Below, piece by piece: positions 27,449 through 35,660 of a DNA stretch of 64,000 bases; positions within the stretch are counted from its first letter, which is position 1; each line of letters opens with the position of its first letter. The notes beneath the pieces were generated by a model. The model made no database searches. It was not told the origin of the DNA and saw only the letters and a list, made by a program, of their open reading frames with translations. The DNA comes from Pseudomonas putida. GTDB taxonomy: Bacteria; Pseudomonadota; Gammaproteobacteria; Pseudomonadales; Pseudomonadaceae. Both the position numbers and the translations under genes were made by a program. Location of the stretch: assembly GCA_041071465.1 (NCBI GenBank), contig CP163498.1, positions 806,001 through 870,000 on the forward strand. Direction: 5' to 3'.

Positions 27449-29593
27449 TCAGGAAATCTCCCGCCGGAACGGCGGCAGCGCATTGAGAATAGCCTTGCCG
27501 TAACGCTGGGTGACCAGACGCCGATCGAGCAAGGTGATGACGCCGCGATCCTGCTCGGTACGCAGCAGGCGGCCACAGGCCTGGATCAACTTGAGCGACG
27601 CGTCCGGCACGGCAATTTCCATGAACGGGTTGCCGCCGCGGGCCTCGATCCACTCCGACAAGGCAGCCTCCACCGGGTCGTCGGGCACGGAGAAGGGAAT
27701 TTTGGCGATGACCACGTGCTCGCAGTACGCACCCGGCAGGTCGACACCTTCGGCAAAGCTGGCCAGGCCGAACAACACGCTGTGCTGGCCATCGTCGACC
27801 CGTGCCTTGTGCTTGTTCAGGGTTTCCTGCTTGGACAGGTTGCCCTGGATCAGCACCAGCTTACGCCAGTCGCGGTCCAGGCCGTCGAACACATCCTGCA
27901 TCTGCTTGCGTGACGAGAACAGCACCAGCGCGCCACGGGCATCTTCGACGATGTTCGGCAGTTCGCGGATGATCGCCGCCGTGTGCGCCGCCGCATCGCG
28001 TGGGTCGGCCTGCAAGTCCGGGACCCGCAACAGGCCGGCATCGCCATGCACGAACGGGCTGGGGACCACACAGGTGACGGCATCGCGCGGCAAGCCCGAG
28101 CGCATGCGGAAGCGATCGAATTTGCCGAGCGCGGTCAACGTCGCCGACGTTACCAAGGCGCCATGGGCAACGCTCCACAGGCTGCGGCGGAGCATTTCGG
28201 CAGCAAGAATGGGGCTGGCGTTGACTTCGATGTCGAACATCGCACCGCTTTCGGCCAACGTCAGCCAACGGGCCATGGGCGGGCTGTCTTCCGGGTCTTC
28301 GGCGGTAAAGGCCGTCCACAGTTCCCAGTTGCCCTGGGCACGGGTGACCAGGCTGCCGAACAGCGGATACCATTCTTCGGCCTGGTGGCTGGCAATGCCG
28401 ATGCTCACCTCACCGTCCATCCCTTCCTTGAGCAGGTCGGCCAGGCGGGTGAACAGGTCGTTGAGGCGGGCGAAGCCCTTCTTCAACTCGATGCCCACCT
28501 CGCGAATCTGTTCTGGCACCACCCCACCCTCAAAACGGTAGCGCGGGCGCTCACGGCCTTCGGTGTCCTCGCTGGGGCGGAAGTCGGCCACCTGTTCGCA
28601 CAGCGTGAACATGAACTGTTGTTGGGTGCGCACTTCCCGCGCCAGCTCCGGCACCTGCTCGATGTATTTGCCCAGGTCACCGGGCAGCGGGTGCTGGGCC
28701 AGAAGCTTGGTCAGGTTCTTGGCCGTCTGCTCAAGCCAGTCGCCCGTGGAACGCAGCCGCGAATAATGGGCGAAGTGGCCGATGGCCTTGTCTGGCAGGT
28801 GGTGGCCTTCGTCGAACACGTACATGGTATCGCGCGGGTCGGGCAATACCGCACCGCCGCCCAGGGCCAGGTCGGCCAGGACCATGTCGTGGTTGGTGAC
28901 GATCACGTCGACCTTGCCCATGCCTTCGCGGGCCTTGTAGAACACGCACTGCTGGAAGTTCGGGCAATGACGGCCCGTGCACTGGCTGTGGTCGGTGGTC
29001 AGGCGTGCCCAGTCCTGGTCTTCCAGGGCCTCGGGCCAACTGTCACGGTCACCGTCCCAGCGGTTGCCGGCGAGCTTCTCGATCATGCTGTTGAATAGCT
29101 TCTGGCTGCGTTCGTCGACTTCGATACGGAAGCCTTCTTCTTCGAACAACTGGGCGGTGGCCGACTGGGCATGGCCTTCCTGCAGCAGGATGTCTAGCTT
29201 GGACAGGCACAGGTAGCGGCCACGGCCCTTGGCCAGGGCAAAGCTGAAGTTGAGCCCGCTATTGCGCATCAGGTCGGGCAGGTCCTTGAAGACGATCTGC
29301 TCCTGCAGGGCCACGGTGGCAGTGGCTATCACCAGGCGCTTGCCGGCGGCCTTGGCGGCCGGAATGGCGGCCAGGCTGTAGGCCACGGTCTTGCCGGTAC
29401 CGGTGCCCGCTTCCACGGCCACCACGGCAGGCTCACCGGCACGCCGGCCTTCATCGTCGCAGGCAATGTCGCCAAGCACCTTGGCCACTTCGGCGATCAT
29501 CAGACGCTGGCCGTAGCGCGGCTTGAGGCTCTTGGCTTCGAGAAAACGCGAATAGGCGCCCTGAATGGTGGCTTTGAGTTCGTTGCTGATCAT
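27449..29593 (-). CDS. dinG: ATP-dependent DNA helicase DinG
   Basis: A 714-residue 5'-3' helicase of the XPD type that resolves R-loops, D-loops and G-quadruplexes. Walker A is EAGTGTGKTVAYSLA near residue 66; the DEAH box is DEGH (YVFDEGHHLPD); the iron-sulfur cysteines are spread as YLCLSK, HSQC, GRHC and FQQC. The C-terminal helicase motifs ALVLFSSRKQM and QACGRLLRTEQDRG are intact. Length equals the E. coli protein (716). It is divergent from the CopD gene. Confidence 0.95.
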   Translation of the reverse strand: MISNELKATIQGAYSRFLEAKSLKPRYGQRLMIAEVAKVLGDIACDDEGRRAGEPAVVAVEAGTGTGKTVAYSLAAIPAAKAAGKRLVIATATVALQEQIVFKDLPDLMRNSGLNFSFALAKGRGRYLCLSKLDILLQEGHAQSATAQLFEEEGFRIEVDERSQKLFNSMIEKLAGNRWDGDRDSWPEALEDQDWARLTTDHSQCTGRHCPNFQQCVFYKAREGMGKVDVIVTNHDMVLADLALGGGAVLPDPRDTMYVFDEGHHLPDKAIGHFAHYSRLRSTGDWLEQTAKNLTKLLAQHPLPGDLGKYIEQVPELAREVRTQQQFMFTLCEQVADFRPSEDTEGRERPRYRFEGGVVPEQIREVGIELKKGFARLNDLFTRLADLLKEGMDGEVSIGIASHQAEEWYPLFGSLVTRAQGNWELWTAFTAEDPEDSPPMARWLTLAESGAMFDIEVNASPILAAEMLRRSLWSVAHGALVTSATLTALGKFDRFRMRSGLPRDAVTCVVPSPFVHGDAGLLRVPDLQADPRDAAAHTAAIIRELPNIVEDARGALVLFSSRKQMQDVFDGLDRDWRKLVLIQGNLSKQETLNKHKARVDDGQHSVLFGLASFAEGVDLPGAYCEHVVIAKIPFSVPDDPVEAALSEWIEARGGNPFMEIAVPDASLKLIQACGRLLRTEQDRGVITLLDRRLVTQRYGKAILNALPPFRREIS

Positions 29594-29691
29594 GGTCTGC
29601 AGGCGCCCGGAGGGCTGGATATATTTTCAGTGTTTCACACGGGGCGGCTATCATACCCCGCTATTGCCCTTTGTGCCGCATGGAGATCCGG

Positions 29692-30147
29692 ATGCTCGCC
29701 TTTGCCCTGCCCTACACACTGCATGTTCTAGCCGCCCTGGTATGGGTCGGCGGCATGTTCTTCGCTTGGCTGGTGCTACGCCCGGCAACGGTTGCAGCCC
29801 TTGAAGGGCCTGCCCGCCTGCGCTTGTGGGTGGAAGTTTTCCGACGTTTCTTCGGCTGGGTCTGGCTGGCGGTGGCAATCTTGGCGATAAGTGGTATCGG
29901 CATGTTGCACATGCGCTTCAGCGGTTTCGAGACCACGCCTAAGTACGTGCAGGTGATGATCGGTGGCGGGATCGCCATGTTTGCCCTGTTCATGCGCATT
30001 CAGGCGTTGCTGCTGCCGGAACTGAAGGCGGCGGTGCTGGCCGAAGATTGGCCAACGGGTGCGGCGGTGCTGGGCGGATTCGGCGGATGGTGGGTATCAA
30101 CTTGCTGCTGGGCCTGGCCGTGGTGGCTGTGGCCAGTTCGCGCCTGA
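29692..30147 (+). CDS. CopD-family membrane protein, C-terminus frameshifted
   Basis: A four-span membrane protein of the CopD/YqfA-like family (COG5615-type; possibly copper- or haem-related). It begins MLAFALPYTLHVLAALVWVG, with conserved His, and continues RFFGWVWLAVAILAISG. Near 30073 GGGCGG should be GGGGCGG; with that base the end reads LGRIRRMVGINLLLGLAVVA and stops at 30155 (154 residues), a normal fourth span. As given, the last 24 residues are a Trp-rich artefact. The start at 29692 is chosen over an upstream ATG because the span starts directly after it. Confidence 0.75.
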   Translation: MLAFALPYTLHVLAALVWVGGMFFAWLVLRPATVAALEGPARLRLWVEVFRRFFGWVWLAVAILAISGIGMLHMRFSGFETTPKYVQVMIGGGIAMFALFMRIQALLLPELKAAVLAEDWPTGAAVLGGFGGWWVSTCCWAWPWWLWPVRA

Positions 30148-30171
30148 TGATCTGACAGGTTTCACGCGGTC

Positions 30172-30214
30172 CCTGCAGGAGCGGCCCATCACGACACAAG
30201 GCCACTTCTACAGG
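30172..30214. repeat. Degenerate REP pair
   Basis: CCTGCAGGAGCGGCC and the inverted GGCCACTTCTACAGG flank a CACGACACAA centre. A short, partly decayed REP unit between convergent genes. Confidence 0.65.
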
Positions 30215-30226
30215 GGACAGCGAGGC

Positions 30227-30985
30227 TCAAAGGGGCTGCAGAATCAGCTCACCCGCAGCGCCCGCCAGGCCGGGCTGGCCCGGCTGGCCCGGTCGCCCAT
30301 TGGCCCCAGCATCGGTGCTGTACACCAGGCACCCTTTGCTCGCCCCACCTTTACCCGCCTTGCCTGCCGCCCCTGGCTTACCCGGTGCACCGCCATCCAG
30401 TCGCACGACAATGCGCTCTTGCGGGAAGCCCTGCGGCACGCTCAGGCGAATACGCCCACCCGGCGCACCATCATGCCCGTTGCCACCATCATCACCATTG
30501 GCACCCCGGCTGGCCTGGCCCCAGGTGCAGCCACCGGCCTGGCCGTTGGCACCATCCAGGCCCACATAGCCCGGCGCACCAGCACCGCCACGGGCATCGA
30601 TCGCTACTCGCTCGGCATCCAGCTCAGCCAGTTTCAGGTCCAGGCTACGGCCTGAACGGGCTGCACGCTGGTAACTGCCCGCTGCCCCCGGTGCACTGAA
30701 TTCACTGCCTTCGCCCAACCGCGCGCTGCGCGCTTCTATCAGCAACGGGTTATCGGAAGGTGCAATGGCGATACGCGCATCACGCCCCAGTTCAAGTTGG
30801 TCGACCTTCAGTTCCGCGAGCGAGGCAGGCAACAGCAGGGTCGCCGCATCAGCGACGCGCAGGTGCGTGAGGTGCACACTGGCTGACTTATCGGGCAGGC
30901 GCAACATGGAATTGGCAGCGACTTCCAGGCTTTCGGCCTGGGCAAGGGGAGCGGCCAACATGGCCAGCAACATCAGATTACGCAT
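30227..30985 (-). CDS. Secreted collagen-like repeat protein
   Basis: A 252-residue secreted protein. After a signal peptide (MRNLMLLAMLAAPLAQA) comes a beta-rich region of about 110 residues, then a Gly-X-Y-rich part (GANGQAGG, GANGDDGGNGHDGAPGG, GGAPGKPGAAGKAGKGGASKG, GRPGQPGQPGLAGAAG) interrupted by a strand-like insert. The repeats could form a collagen-like trimer. Bacterial collagen-like proteins usually sit at the surface or in exopolysaccharide matrix. The function here is unknown. It overlaps the upstream DUF1145 gene by 8 bp, so the two are probably one operon. Confidence 0.72.
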   Translation of the reverse strand: MRNLMLLAMLAAPLAQAESLEVAANSMLRLPDKSASVHLTHLRVADAATLLLPASLAELKVDQLELGRDARIAIAPSDNPLLIEARSARLGEGSEFSAPGAAGSYQRAARSGRSLDLKLAELDAERVAIDARGGAGAPGYVGLDGANGQAGGCTWGQASRGANGDDGGNGHDGAPGGRIRLSVPQGFPQERIVVRLDGGAPGKPGAAGKAGKGGASKGCLVYSTDAGANGRPGQPGQPGLAGAAGELILQPL

Positions 30986-31253
30986 TACGCGGCGCCTCCT
31001 GCGCACGGGGAATGGACATGACATGGAAGATACCCGTCAGCAGGATCTGCAACCGGTCGAACCAGCGGTGGCTGCGCCCACGCAGGCTGCCATTGAAGAA
31101 CAGCACTTCGAGCAGGTGCAGGCCGAACAGGAAAATACCAGCGGCATTGATCAGCAGATTGAAGGGCAAGGGTTGTGGCATCAGCTGATTGAACAACACC
31201 ACACCCCAGAAAGCGACCGTCAGGACCTTGCCCAGGCCCAGGATGAACTTCAT
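30978..31253 (-). CDS. DUF1145 inner-membrane protein
   Basis: A 91-residue membrane protein with three hydrophobic segments, starting MKFILGLGKVLTVAFWGVVL and containing NLLINAAGIFLFGLHLLEVLFF. This pattern (G-K-x-L-x-x-x-F-W, P-x-x-x-L-x-x-x-A, H-x-x-E) is that of DUF1145/YhhL proteins, whose role is unknown. Its stop overlaps the start of the collagen-like gene. Confidence 0.75.
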   Translation of the reverse strand: MKFILGLGKVLTVAFWGVVLFNQLMPQPLPFNLLINAAGIFLFGLHLLEVLFFNGSLRGRSHRWFDRLQILLTGIFHVMSIPRAQEAPRNA

Positions 31254-31351
31254 ACCCCGCCCCTATCGATTGTTGTTATGTCGAGACGCCCCGATCGAGC
31301 GGGCCGTGCGCGCCACATTAACTGCAATGCCAAGGCAGGCGCCAGCACCAC

Positions 31352-32071
31352 TCAGTTGAGGTGCAGCTCCACCCGTCGGTTGCGCGCGCGGCCCTCCTCG
31401 GTTTCGTTGTCGGTGACCGGCTCGCTTTCGCCACGGCCCTGGCTGGTGACCTTGCCCGCCTCCAGGCCCTGGCCAATCAGGTATTCGGCCACGCTGCTGG
31501 CGCGGCGTTCGGAGAGCGCCTGGTTGTAACTGTCGGAGCCCACATTGTCGGTGTGCCCGATCACACGGACCTTGGCCACGGTTGGTGAATCGAGTTTCGC
31601 CACCAGGCCTTGCAGGCGCTGCTGGGCCGCCGGCGTCAGGTCGGCGGAATCGAAGGCGAACATCACCGCGCCGTTGTCATCGAGGATGATCACCTCGGGC
31701 GAGGGTTCGGCCGCAGTGGCCGGCGGCGCGGCAGGGTACTCCTTCAACGGGCAGCCCATGTGGTCGACCGCCGTATTGGCCGGGGTATCAGGGCAATGGT
31801 CGCGGCGATCGAAAATACCGTCGCCGTCTTCGTCACCGTCCTGGGCATAGCAAATCAGCCCTCCGGCGATGGCGCCCAGGGCACCGCCACCGGCGGCCCA
31901 GGTAGAACTTTCGATGGCACCCAGGCCACCACCGACCAAGCCGCCCAGCAGGCTGCAGATGGGCCAGGTCCTTTGGTTGAGTGGCGCGCTGCCATCGCTG
32001 TGCGTGGCGCAGCCCGCAAGCAGGCTGGCAGCCACCAACAGCGGCAATGCCGCCTTCGACGTCACACTCAT
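31352..32071 (-). CDS. OmpA-family lipoprotein with thrombospondin-3-type calcium repeat (1)
   Basis: A 239-residue outer-membrane lipoprotein. Signal with lipobox LLAGC, a glycine-zipper-like stretch (GGLVGGGLGAIESSTWAAGGG), a calcium-type repeat DGDEDGDGIFDRRDHCPDTP near residue 80, and a C-terminal OmpA domain (VRVIGHTDNVGSDSYNQALS and RARNRRVELHLN). It anchors to peptidoglycan. The next gene upstream (32161-32853) has the same order of parts and about the same length, so the pair is a tandem duplication. Confidence 0.88.
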   Translation of the reverse strand: MSVTSKAALPLLVAASLLAGCATHSDGSAPLNQRTWPICSLLGGLVGGGLGAIESSTWAAGGGALGAIAGGLICYAQDGDEDGDGIFDRRDHCPDTPANTAVDHMGCPLKEYPAAPPATAAEPSPEVIILDDNGAVMFAFDSADLTPAAQQRLQGLVAKLDSPTVAKVRVIGHTDNVGSDSYNQALSERRASSVAEYLIGQGLEAGKVTSQGRGESEPVTDNETEEGRARNRRVELHLN

Positions 32072-32160
32072 GCTGAATGCTCCTGTGTCATTGGCCACGA
32101 ACGGCTGACCGGCATGAAGACGCGCCCGTGCCACTGCTCAAGGCACGGGCGCACGCCGCT

Positions 32161-32853
32161 TCACCGCTGGATCTTGATCTCGGTACGACGGTTCATGGCA
32201 CGCCCTTCGGCCGTGGCATTGTCAGCTACCGGTTGGGTTTCACCGGCACCGACCACCGAAACGAAGCTGCTGCGCGGTACACCGCTCTCGACCAGGTAAT
32301 CGGTCACCGAGTGGGCGCGACGCTCAGACAGTTTCTGGTTGTAGCTGTCGGAGCCGACACTGTCGGTATGGCCGCTGACGCTCAGCCGGGCAGATGGCGC
32401 TTCCTGCTTCAGGCGCGTGGCAATGGTATTGAGGCGCTCTTTGTCGCTGGAGGTCAGACGCGCAGAATCGAACTCGAAGTGCACATCGCGGATGACGATG
32501 ACTTCTTCCTTCTGCACCACCACTTCCTCGACCACCGCTGCCGGCTCTGGCGGGCATCCGTTGGCATCGACCTGCACGCCACGCGGGGTGCCTGGGCACT
32601 TGTCACGGCTGTCCGGCACGCCGTCGCCATCCTCGTCGCCATCGCCATGGGCCCAGCAATAGCCCGCCGCCAGGCCACCGCCCAGCAACGCGCCCCAGCC
32701 AGCCCAGCTGGAACTCTCGATGGCGCCCAGAGCGGCGCCGCCTACACCCCCGACGGCGGCACACTTCGGCCAGTCGGTTTTTTGCAAACCTGCACAACCA
32801 GTCAACACACTGGTGAGCAGTACCAGGGGTAACGCTGTGCGTACTATGCTCAT
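32161..32853 (-). CDS. OmpA-family lipoprotein with thrombospondin-3-type calcium repeat (2)
   Basis: A 230-residue paralogue of the gene at 31352. Lipobox LTGC, glycine-zipper stretch (VGGVGGAALGAIESSSWAG), calcium-type repeat DGDEDGDGVPDSRDKCPGTP, and an OmpA domain (LSVSGHTDSVGSDSYNQKLS, RAMNRRTEIKIQR). Identity to its neighbour is highest in the zipper and OmpA parts. An AGGAG site lies 10 bases before the ATG. The much longer in-frame extension upstream overlaps the opposite-strand gene at 33013 and is rejected. Confidence 0.88.
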   Translation of the reverse strand: MSIVRTALPLVLLTSVLTGCAGLQKTDWPKCAAVGGVGGAALGAIESSSWAGWGALLGGGLAAGYCWAHGDGDEDGDGVPDSRDKCPGTPRGVQVDANGCPPEPAAVVEEVVVQKEEVIVIRDVHFEFDSARLTSSDKERLNTIATRLKQEAPSARLSVSGHTDSVGSDSYNQKLSERRAHSVTDYLVESGVPRSSFVSVVGAGETQPVADNATAEGRAMNRRTEIKIQR

Positions 32854-33012
32854 TTCATTGCTTCTCCTAGGGGGAATCGGCATAAGGCCGATCTCTGGGA
32901 GTAAAGACCGCCCATTCCATCCCTGCCAGCAATAAGCCACGACGTAGGCACATGCCTCTTTGCCCGCACGCTGCGGCCCGCTAGTCTTGGACGACTTGAA
33001 CGAGGATTGGCA

Positions 33013-33507
33013 ATGACCGACGGTTTTTCCCAACGCACCCCACAGCAGGCTTTGGCAGCCCTGCTGGAGCGCTTCACCCCACAACGCCTGCTGCTGGTGG
33101 GCACGCGCTTTCCGGCGCTGGACGCCTTCGCCCAGGCGCACCCGCAGGTGACTATCGCCACCGCAGCCCCGGGCCCGCTGCCGGCCGAACTGGCCGCCCA
33201 GCGCTTTGACCTGGCGGTACTGGTGGACTGCCTGGAACACCTGCCCAAACGCACCGGCCTGGAGCTGCTCGGCGGCATTCGCAACCTCAATGCCAGCCGG
33301 GTTGCCGTACTGGCCGACCTGGCCGCCTGCGGCTGGCAGGACACCGACTTTTTCGCCCTGGCCCTGTCAGCCAGCGAGAAATTCTGCCGTGACCAACAGG
33401 TTTTGAGCCTGTTCACCTATGATCTACATGACTACAAGCAGGTCCCGGACTGGCTCAACGCCAGGTTCTGGGCCAACCCGGAAATGTTTGGGAAGTACTG
33501 GTGGTAA
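33013..33507 (+). CDS. Small SAM-methyltransferase-like protein; its 3' end is the integration site
   Basis: A 164-residue protein with a minimal Rossmann-type layout: RLLLVGTRFPALDAFAQAHP, then FDLAVLVDCLEHLPKRTGLE, which resembles motif IV of class I methyltransferases, although the SAM-binding glycines are weak. It ends LNARFWANPEMFGKYWW. The last 43 bp are repeated at 39796-39838 ([13 protein letters not shown]), so an element has integrated here and supplied a replacement 3' end. In the uninterrupted chromosome the gene would be followed directly by the SEC-C gene at 39841. Confidence 0.75.
   Translation: MTDGFSQRTPQQALAALLERFTPQRLLLVGTRFPALDAFAQAHPQVTIATAAPGPLPAELAAQRFDLAVLVDCLEHLPKRTGLELLGGIRNLNASRVAVLADLAACGWQDTDFFALALSASEKFCRDQQVLSLFTYDLHDYKQVPDWLNARFWANPEMFGKYWW
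33465..33507 (+). repeat. Left attachment repeat (att site)
   Basis: Starts GTTCTGGGCCAACCC and ends AAGTACTGGTGGTAA. Compared with the right copy it shares the first 15 bp, GAAA in the middle and AAGTACTGGTGGT near the end, with changes mostly at wobble positions. It includes the stop codon of the host gene, so element insertion keeps the protein whole. Crossover probably lies in the 15-bp block. Confidence 0.8.
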
Positions 33508-33536
33508 ACCCATGAATATCAAGGGCTTACCTAACC

Positions 33537-35018
33537 ATGACCTCCAGCATTGCTATGCCCGTGCAGGGCCAAGTGTCACCAGCCTGTCACCAGCCTTGTC
33601 ACCAACGACCAGCTCAGGACCTTTCTGTCTGGCATTACAGGCGCTCGGGGATCTACTACCTGAGGGTCCGTCCACGGGGCTGCTCTGCCCGTAGTCTCAC
33701 CATCTCTCTAAGATCTACCGATAGGCCGACCGCTATGCAGTTCTCCAAGGACATCCTCAAGACACTGGCTGTCTTCCACCTCGACCGCCCGGAGGCTTCG
33801 TGGGAGGACCTTAAGGAACGCCTCAAGGAGATCGCTGAAGACGCCCTACAGGGCCATAGCGAGGACTCACGGGGCCTCTACATGGAGCTTTACGACCAGA
33901 TGAGCAACCACCTCGCTGAGGCTGTCTCGACTGGTCGATTCAATGTGAACCAGCAACGGGCCATAGGCACGGGTCAACGAGTGCTCAGGGCTGCTCAGGA
34001 GCGTCTTGAGGGTCGTCCGCAGGACCTCACAGAGATCATCGGGGAGCTATCTTGTGGCACGTCTGTAGCCCCTCCTGTGTCCCTATCTGTATTACCGTCT
34101 GGCGAGCCGACAACCTTTGAGACCCTCTCAGGGCTCTATCTGGCTGAGCGCAAAGGCAACGTCACCGCCACCACTCACAAATCAGTTACGTCAGCCTGCC
34201 GGACCCTCAGCGGGCTCCTTGGAGACTTGAACCTCAAGACCCACACTCGGGCCGATATGGTGGCGCTCAAGGAGAAAATCATTGATGGTCGCAAACCTCT
34301 GACATCCAACAAGCTACTAACTCAGCTATCAACGGTGATGAGCTGGGCGGTAAATAACGGTTTCCTTGAGCGCTCCTTTGATAAGGGCTTGAAGATTGAG
34401 CGAGGCGCTGAGAGCACTCGCAAGCCCCTGACTCAGGATCAGGTGATCACAATCATGGATCACGCGAATGGTCTGGCTATTGACGACTGGAAGCGCTGGG
34501 CGTTGTCCCTTGGGGTTCTTACAGGTGCCCGTATTGGCGAGATCTACCAGTTGAACAAAGAGGACATCAAGCAGGTGGACGGAATCACCGTTATCGACAT
34601 CAACAAAGATGAGAACGGTGGCAAGACCCTGAAGAATAGCTTCTCTGTGAGACAAGTCCCTCTGGTTGATGGGGCCTATGGGTTCTCCCTTCAGACCTTC
34701 CTTGAGTGGGTCAGCGCCAACGAAGGCCGTCTGTTCAAGGCAAAGGAACATTATTTCAACAAGCCGCTCAATGAGGCTCTAAGGGAACCTCTGGGGCTGG
34801 CCTCTGGGGGCGACCAATCGTTTCACTCCCTGAGACACTCGTTGTCGGGTCTTCTGAAGGCCGCTGCGACCCCTGAGGTCATCTCACAGGGAATAACTGG
34901 GCATAGCTCAGGGACGATTACATACGACCTGTATGCAGGGTCTCAAAGGATTCCAGTGGGAACCCTCCATGAGGCTCTGGTGAAAGCGTTTACAATGGCC
35001 ACAAAAGAATTCCAGTAG
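33537..35018 (+). CDS. int: Tyrosine recombinase/integrase of the element
   Basis: A phage-type integrase of 493 residues from the ATG at 33537. An N-terminal arm-binding region (LSVWHYRRSGIYYLRVRPRG), a SAM-like core-binding domain around residues 180-270, and the catalytic domain are in order. Active-site residues: R332 (TGARIGEIYQL), H430-R433 (HSLRHS), H456 (GHSSGT) and Tyr466 (YDLYAG). It starts 30 bp inside the left att repeat, the usual arrangement. The first three TGTCACCA repeats lie within its first 23 codons, so integrase could repress its own synthesis. A later start is possible but would cut the arm-binding region. Confidence 0.9.
   Translation: MTSSIAMPVQGQVSPACHQPCHQRPAQDLSVWHYRRSGIYYLRVRPRGCSARSLTISLRSTDRPTAMQFSKDILKTLAVFHLDRPEASWEDLKERLKEIAEDALQGHSEDSRGLYMELYDQMSNHLAEAVSTGRFNVNQQRAIGTGQRVLRAAQERLEGRPQDLTEIIGELSCGTSVAPPVSLSVLPSGEPTTFETLSGLYLAERKGNVTATTHKSVTSACRTLSGLLGDLNLKTHTRADMVALKEKIIDGRKPLTSNKLLTQLSTVMSWAVNNGFLERSFDKGLKIERGAESTRKPLTQDQVITIMDHANGLAIDDWKRWALSLGVLTGARIGEIYQLNKEDIKQVDGITVIDINKDENGGKTLKNSFSVRQVPLVDGAYGFSLQTFLEWVSANEGRLFKAKEHYFNKPLNEALREPLGLASGGDQSFHSLRHSLSGLLKAAATPEVISQGITGHSSGTITYDLYAGSQRIPVGTLHEALVKAFTMATKEFQ
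33574..33604 (+). repeat. Left triplet of TGTCACCA, candidate integrase arm sites
   Basis: TGTCACCA occurs at 33574, 33585 and 33597 (spacing 11 and 12 bp, about one helical turn). The same octamer in the same direction occurs three times near the right end. This is the pattern of arm-type binding sites of phage integrases. Confidence 0.65.
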
Positions 35019-35036
35019 TCAGGACAAGGAAGACAT

Positions 35037-35573
35037 ATGGAAACTACAAACGAAGCAAACTATATCAAATGGCTACTTACCGACCAGATGATTGACATAG
35101 TGGCAGCCGTGAGCATGGGCCGAGAGGTTATCAGTCAATTCAAGGAGGACCGGCTTACGACTCGACAGGCCATGGGCAAAATTCGAGTATGCAATCACTC
35201 GATCATTCTCACGCTCTTTAAGCTACACGAGCTAAGGAAGAAATACGGAAAGTTCCTGAACACGCTACCACGTGAAGAAACAGCGGGTATTTTCAAGGAT
35301 GCTGCCGACATCGAAAATAAAAAGATTTGCAAATTCAGGAATAGCTACGCGGCTCACATATTTGACAAAGAGACAATGCAGCCCATATCCATGCAAAAGG
35401 GCGAAGAACTCTTAAACTTAATCACCGGAAAAGATAACGACCAGTGCGAAGCTTTTTACGACTGGCTCTATCCACTTCAATGGAGTATCGAGAAGCCCTG
35501 TGTTGTCTCCAACATCGAACGCCTTAGGGCATATTGCCGACAACTTCCCGGTGGTGAGTTAGAACGCCCTTAG
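35037..35573 (+). CDS. HEPN-like protein, possible abortive-infection (AbiU2-type) factor
   Basis: A mostly helical 178-residue protein with lower GC than its neighbours. Near the middle it has NKKICKFRNSYAAHIFDKET, with R101 and H107 forming the R-x(4-6)-H motif of HEPN RNases; the RN...AH form is like AbiU2 and related families. The first half (IILTLFKLHELRKKYGKFL) fits the paired helices of a HEPN bundle. Such proteins often cleave RNA when a phage infects. An AAGGA site precedes the ATG, and it follows the integrase by 18 bp. No partner antitoxin gene is obvious. The assignment rests on motif and helix pattern only and could be wrong. Confidence 0.4.
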   Translation: METTNEANYIKWLLTDQMIDIVAAVSMGREVISQFKEDRLTTRQAMGKIRVCNHSIILTLFKLHELRKKYGKFLNTLPREETAGIFKDAADIENKKICKFRNSYAAHIFDKETMQPISMQKGEELLNLITGKDNDQCEAFYDWLYPLQWSIEKPCVVSNIERLRAYCRQLPGGELERP

Positions 35574-35607
35574 CGGCAATGCAAGCGGGTCTGAGGATCG
35601 GTGTCGT

Positions 35608-35630
35608 TAAAACCCCTCACTATTGCCACA
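35608..35630 (+). promoter_or_regulatory. T7-like phage RNA-polymerase promoter, site 1
   Basis: The 23 bases are TAAAACCC followed by CTCACTATTGCCACA. Aligned with the T7 form (TAATACGA + CTCACTATAGGGAGA) the core CTCACTAT is identical. The Pseudomonas putida phage gh-1 consensus as I recall it (TAAAAACC + CTCACTRTG + GCHSCM) differs at two or three positions. It lies 30 bp before the next gene and matches site 2 over 18 bp of upstream and core sequence. Initiation would be at the G of GCCACA. Confidence 0.7.
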
Positions 35631-35660
35631 GCTTCGTGGTGATGATTGAGGACCGATCCA

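Noticed and set aside
33419-33694. 91-codon frame across the left att site
   Set aside because: It overlaps both the methyltransferase-like gene and the integrase in another frame and has no ribosome site.
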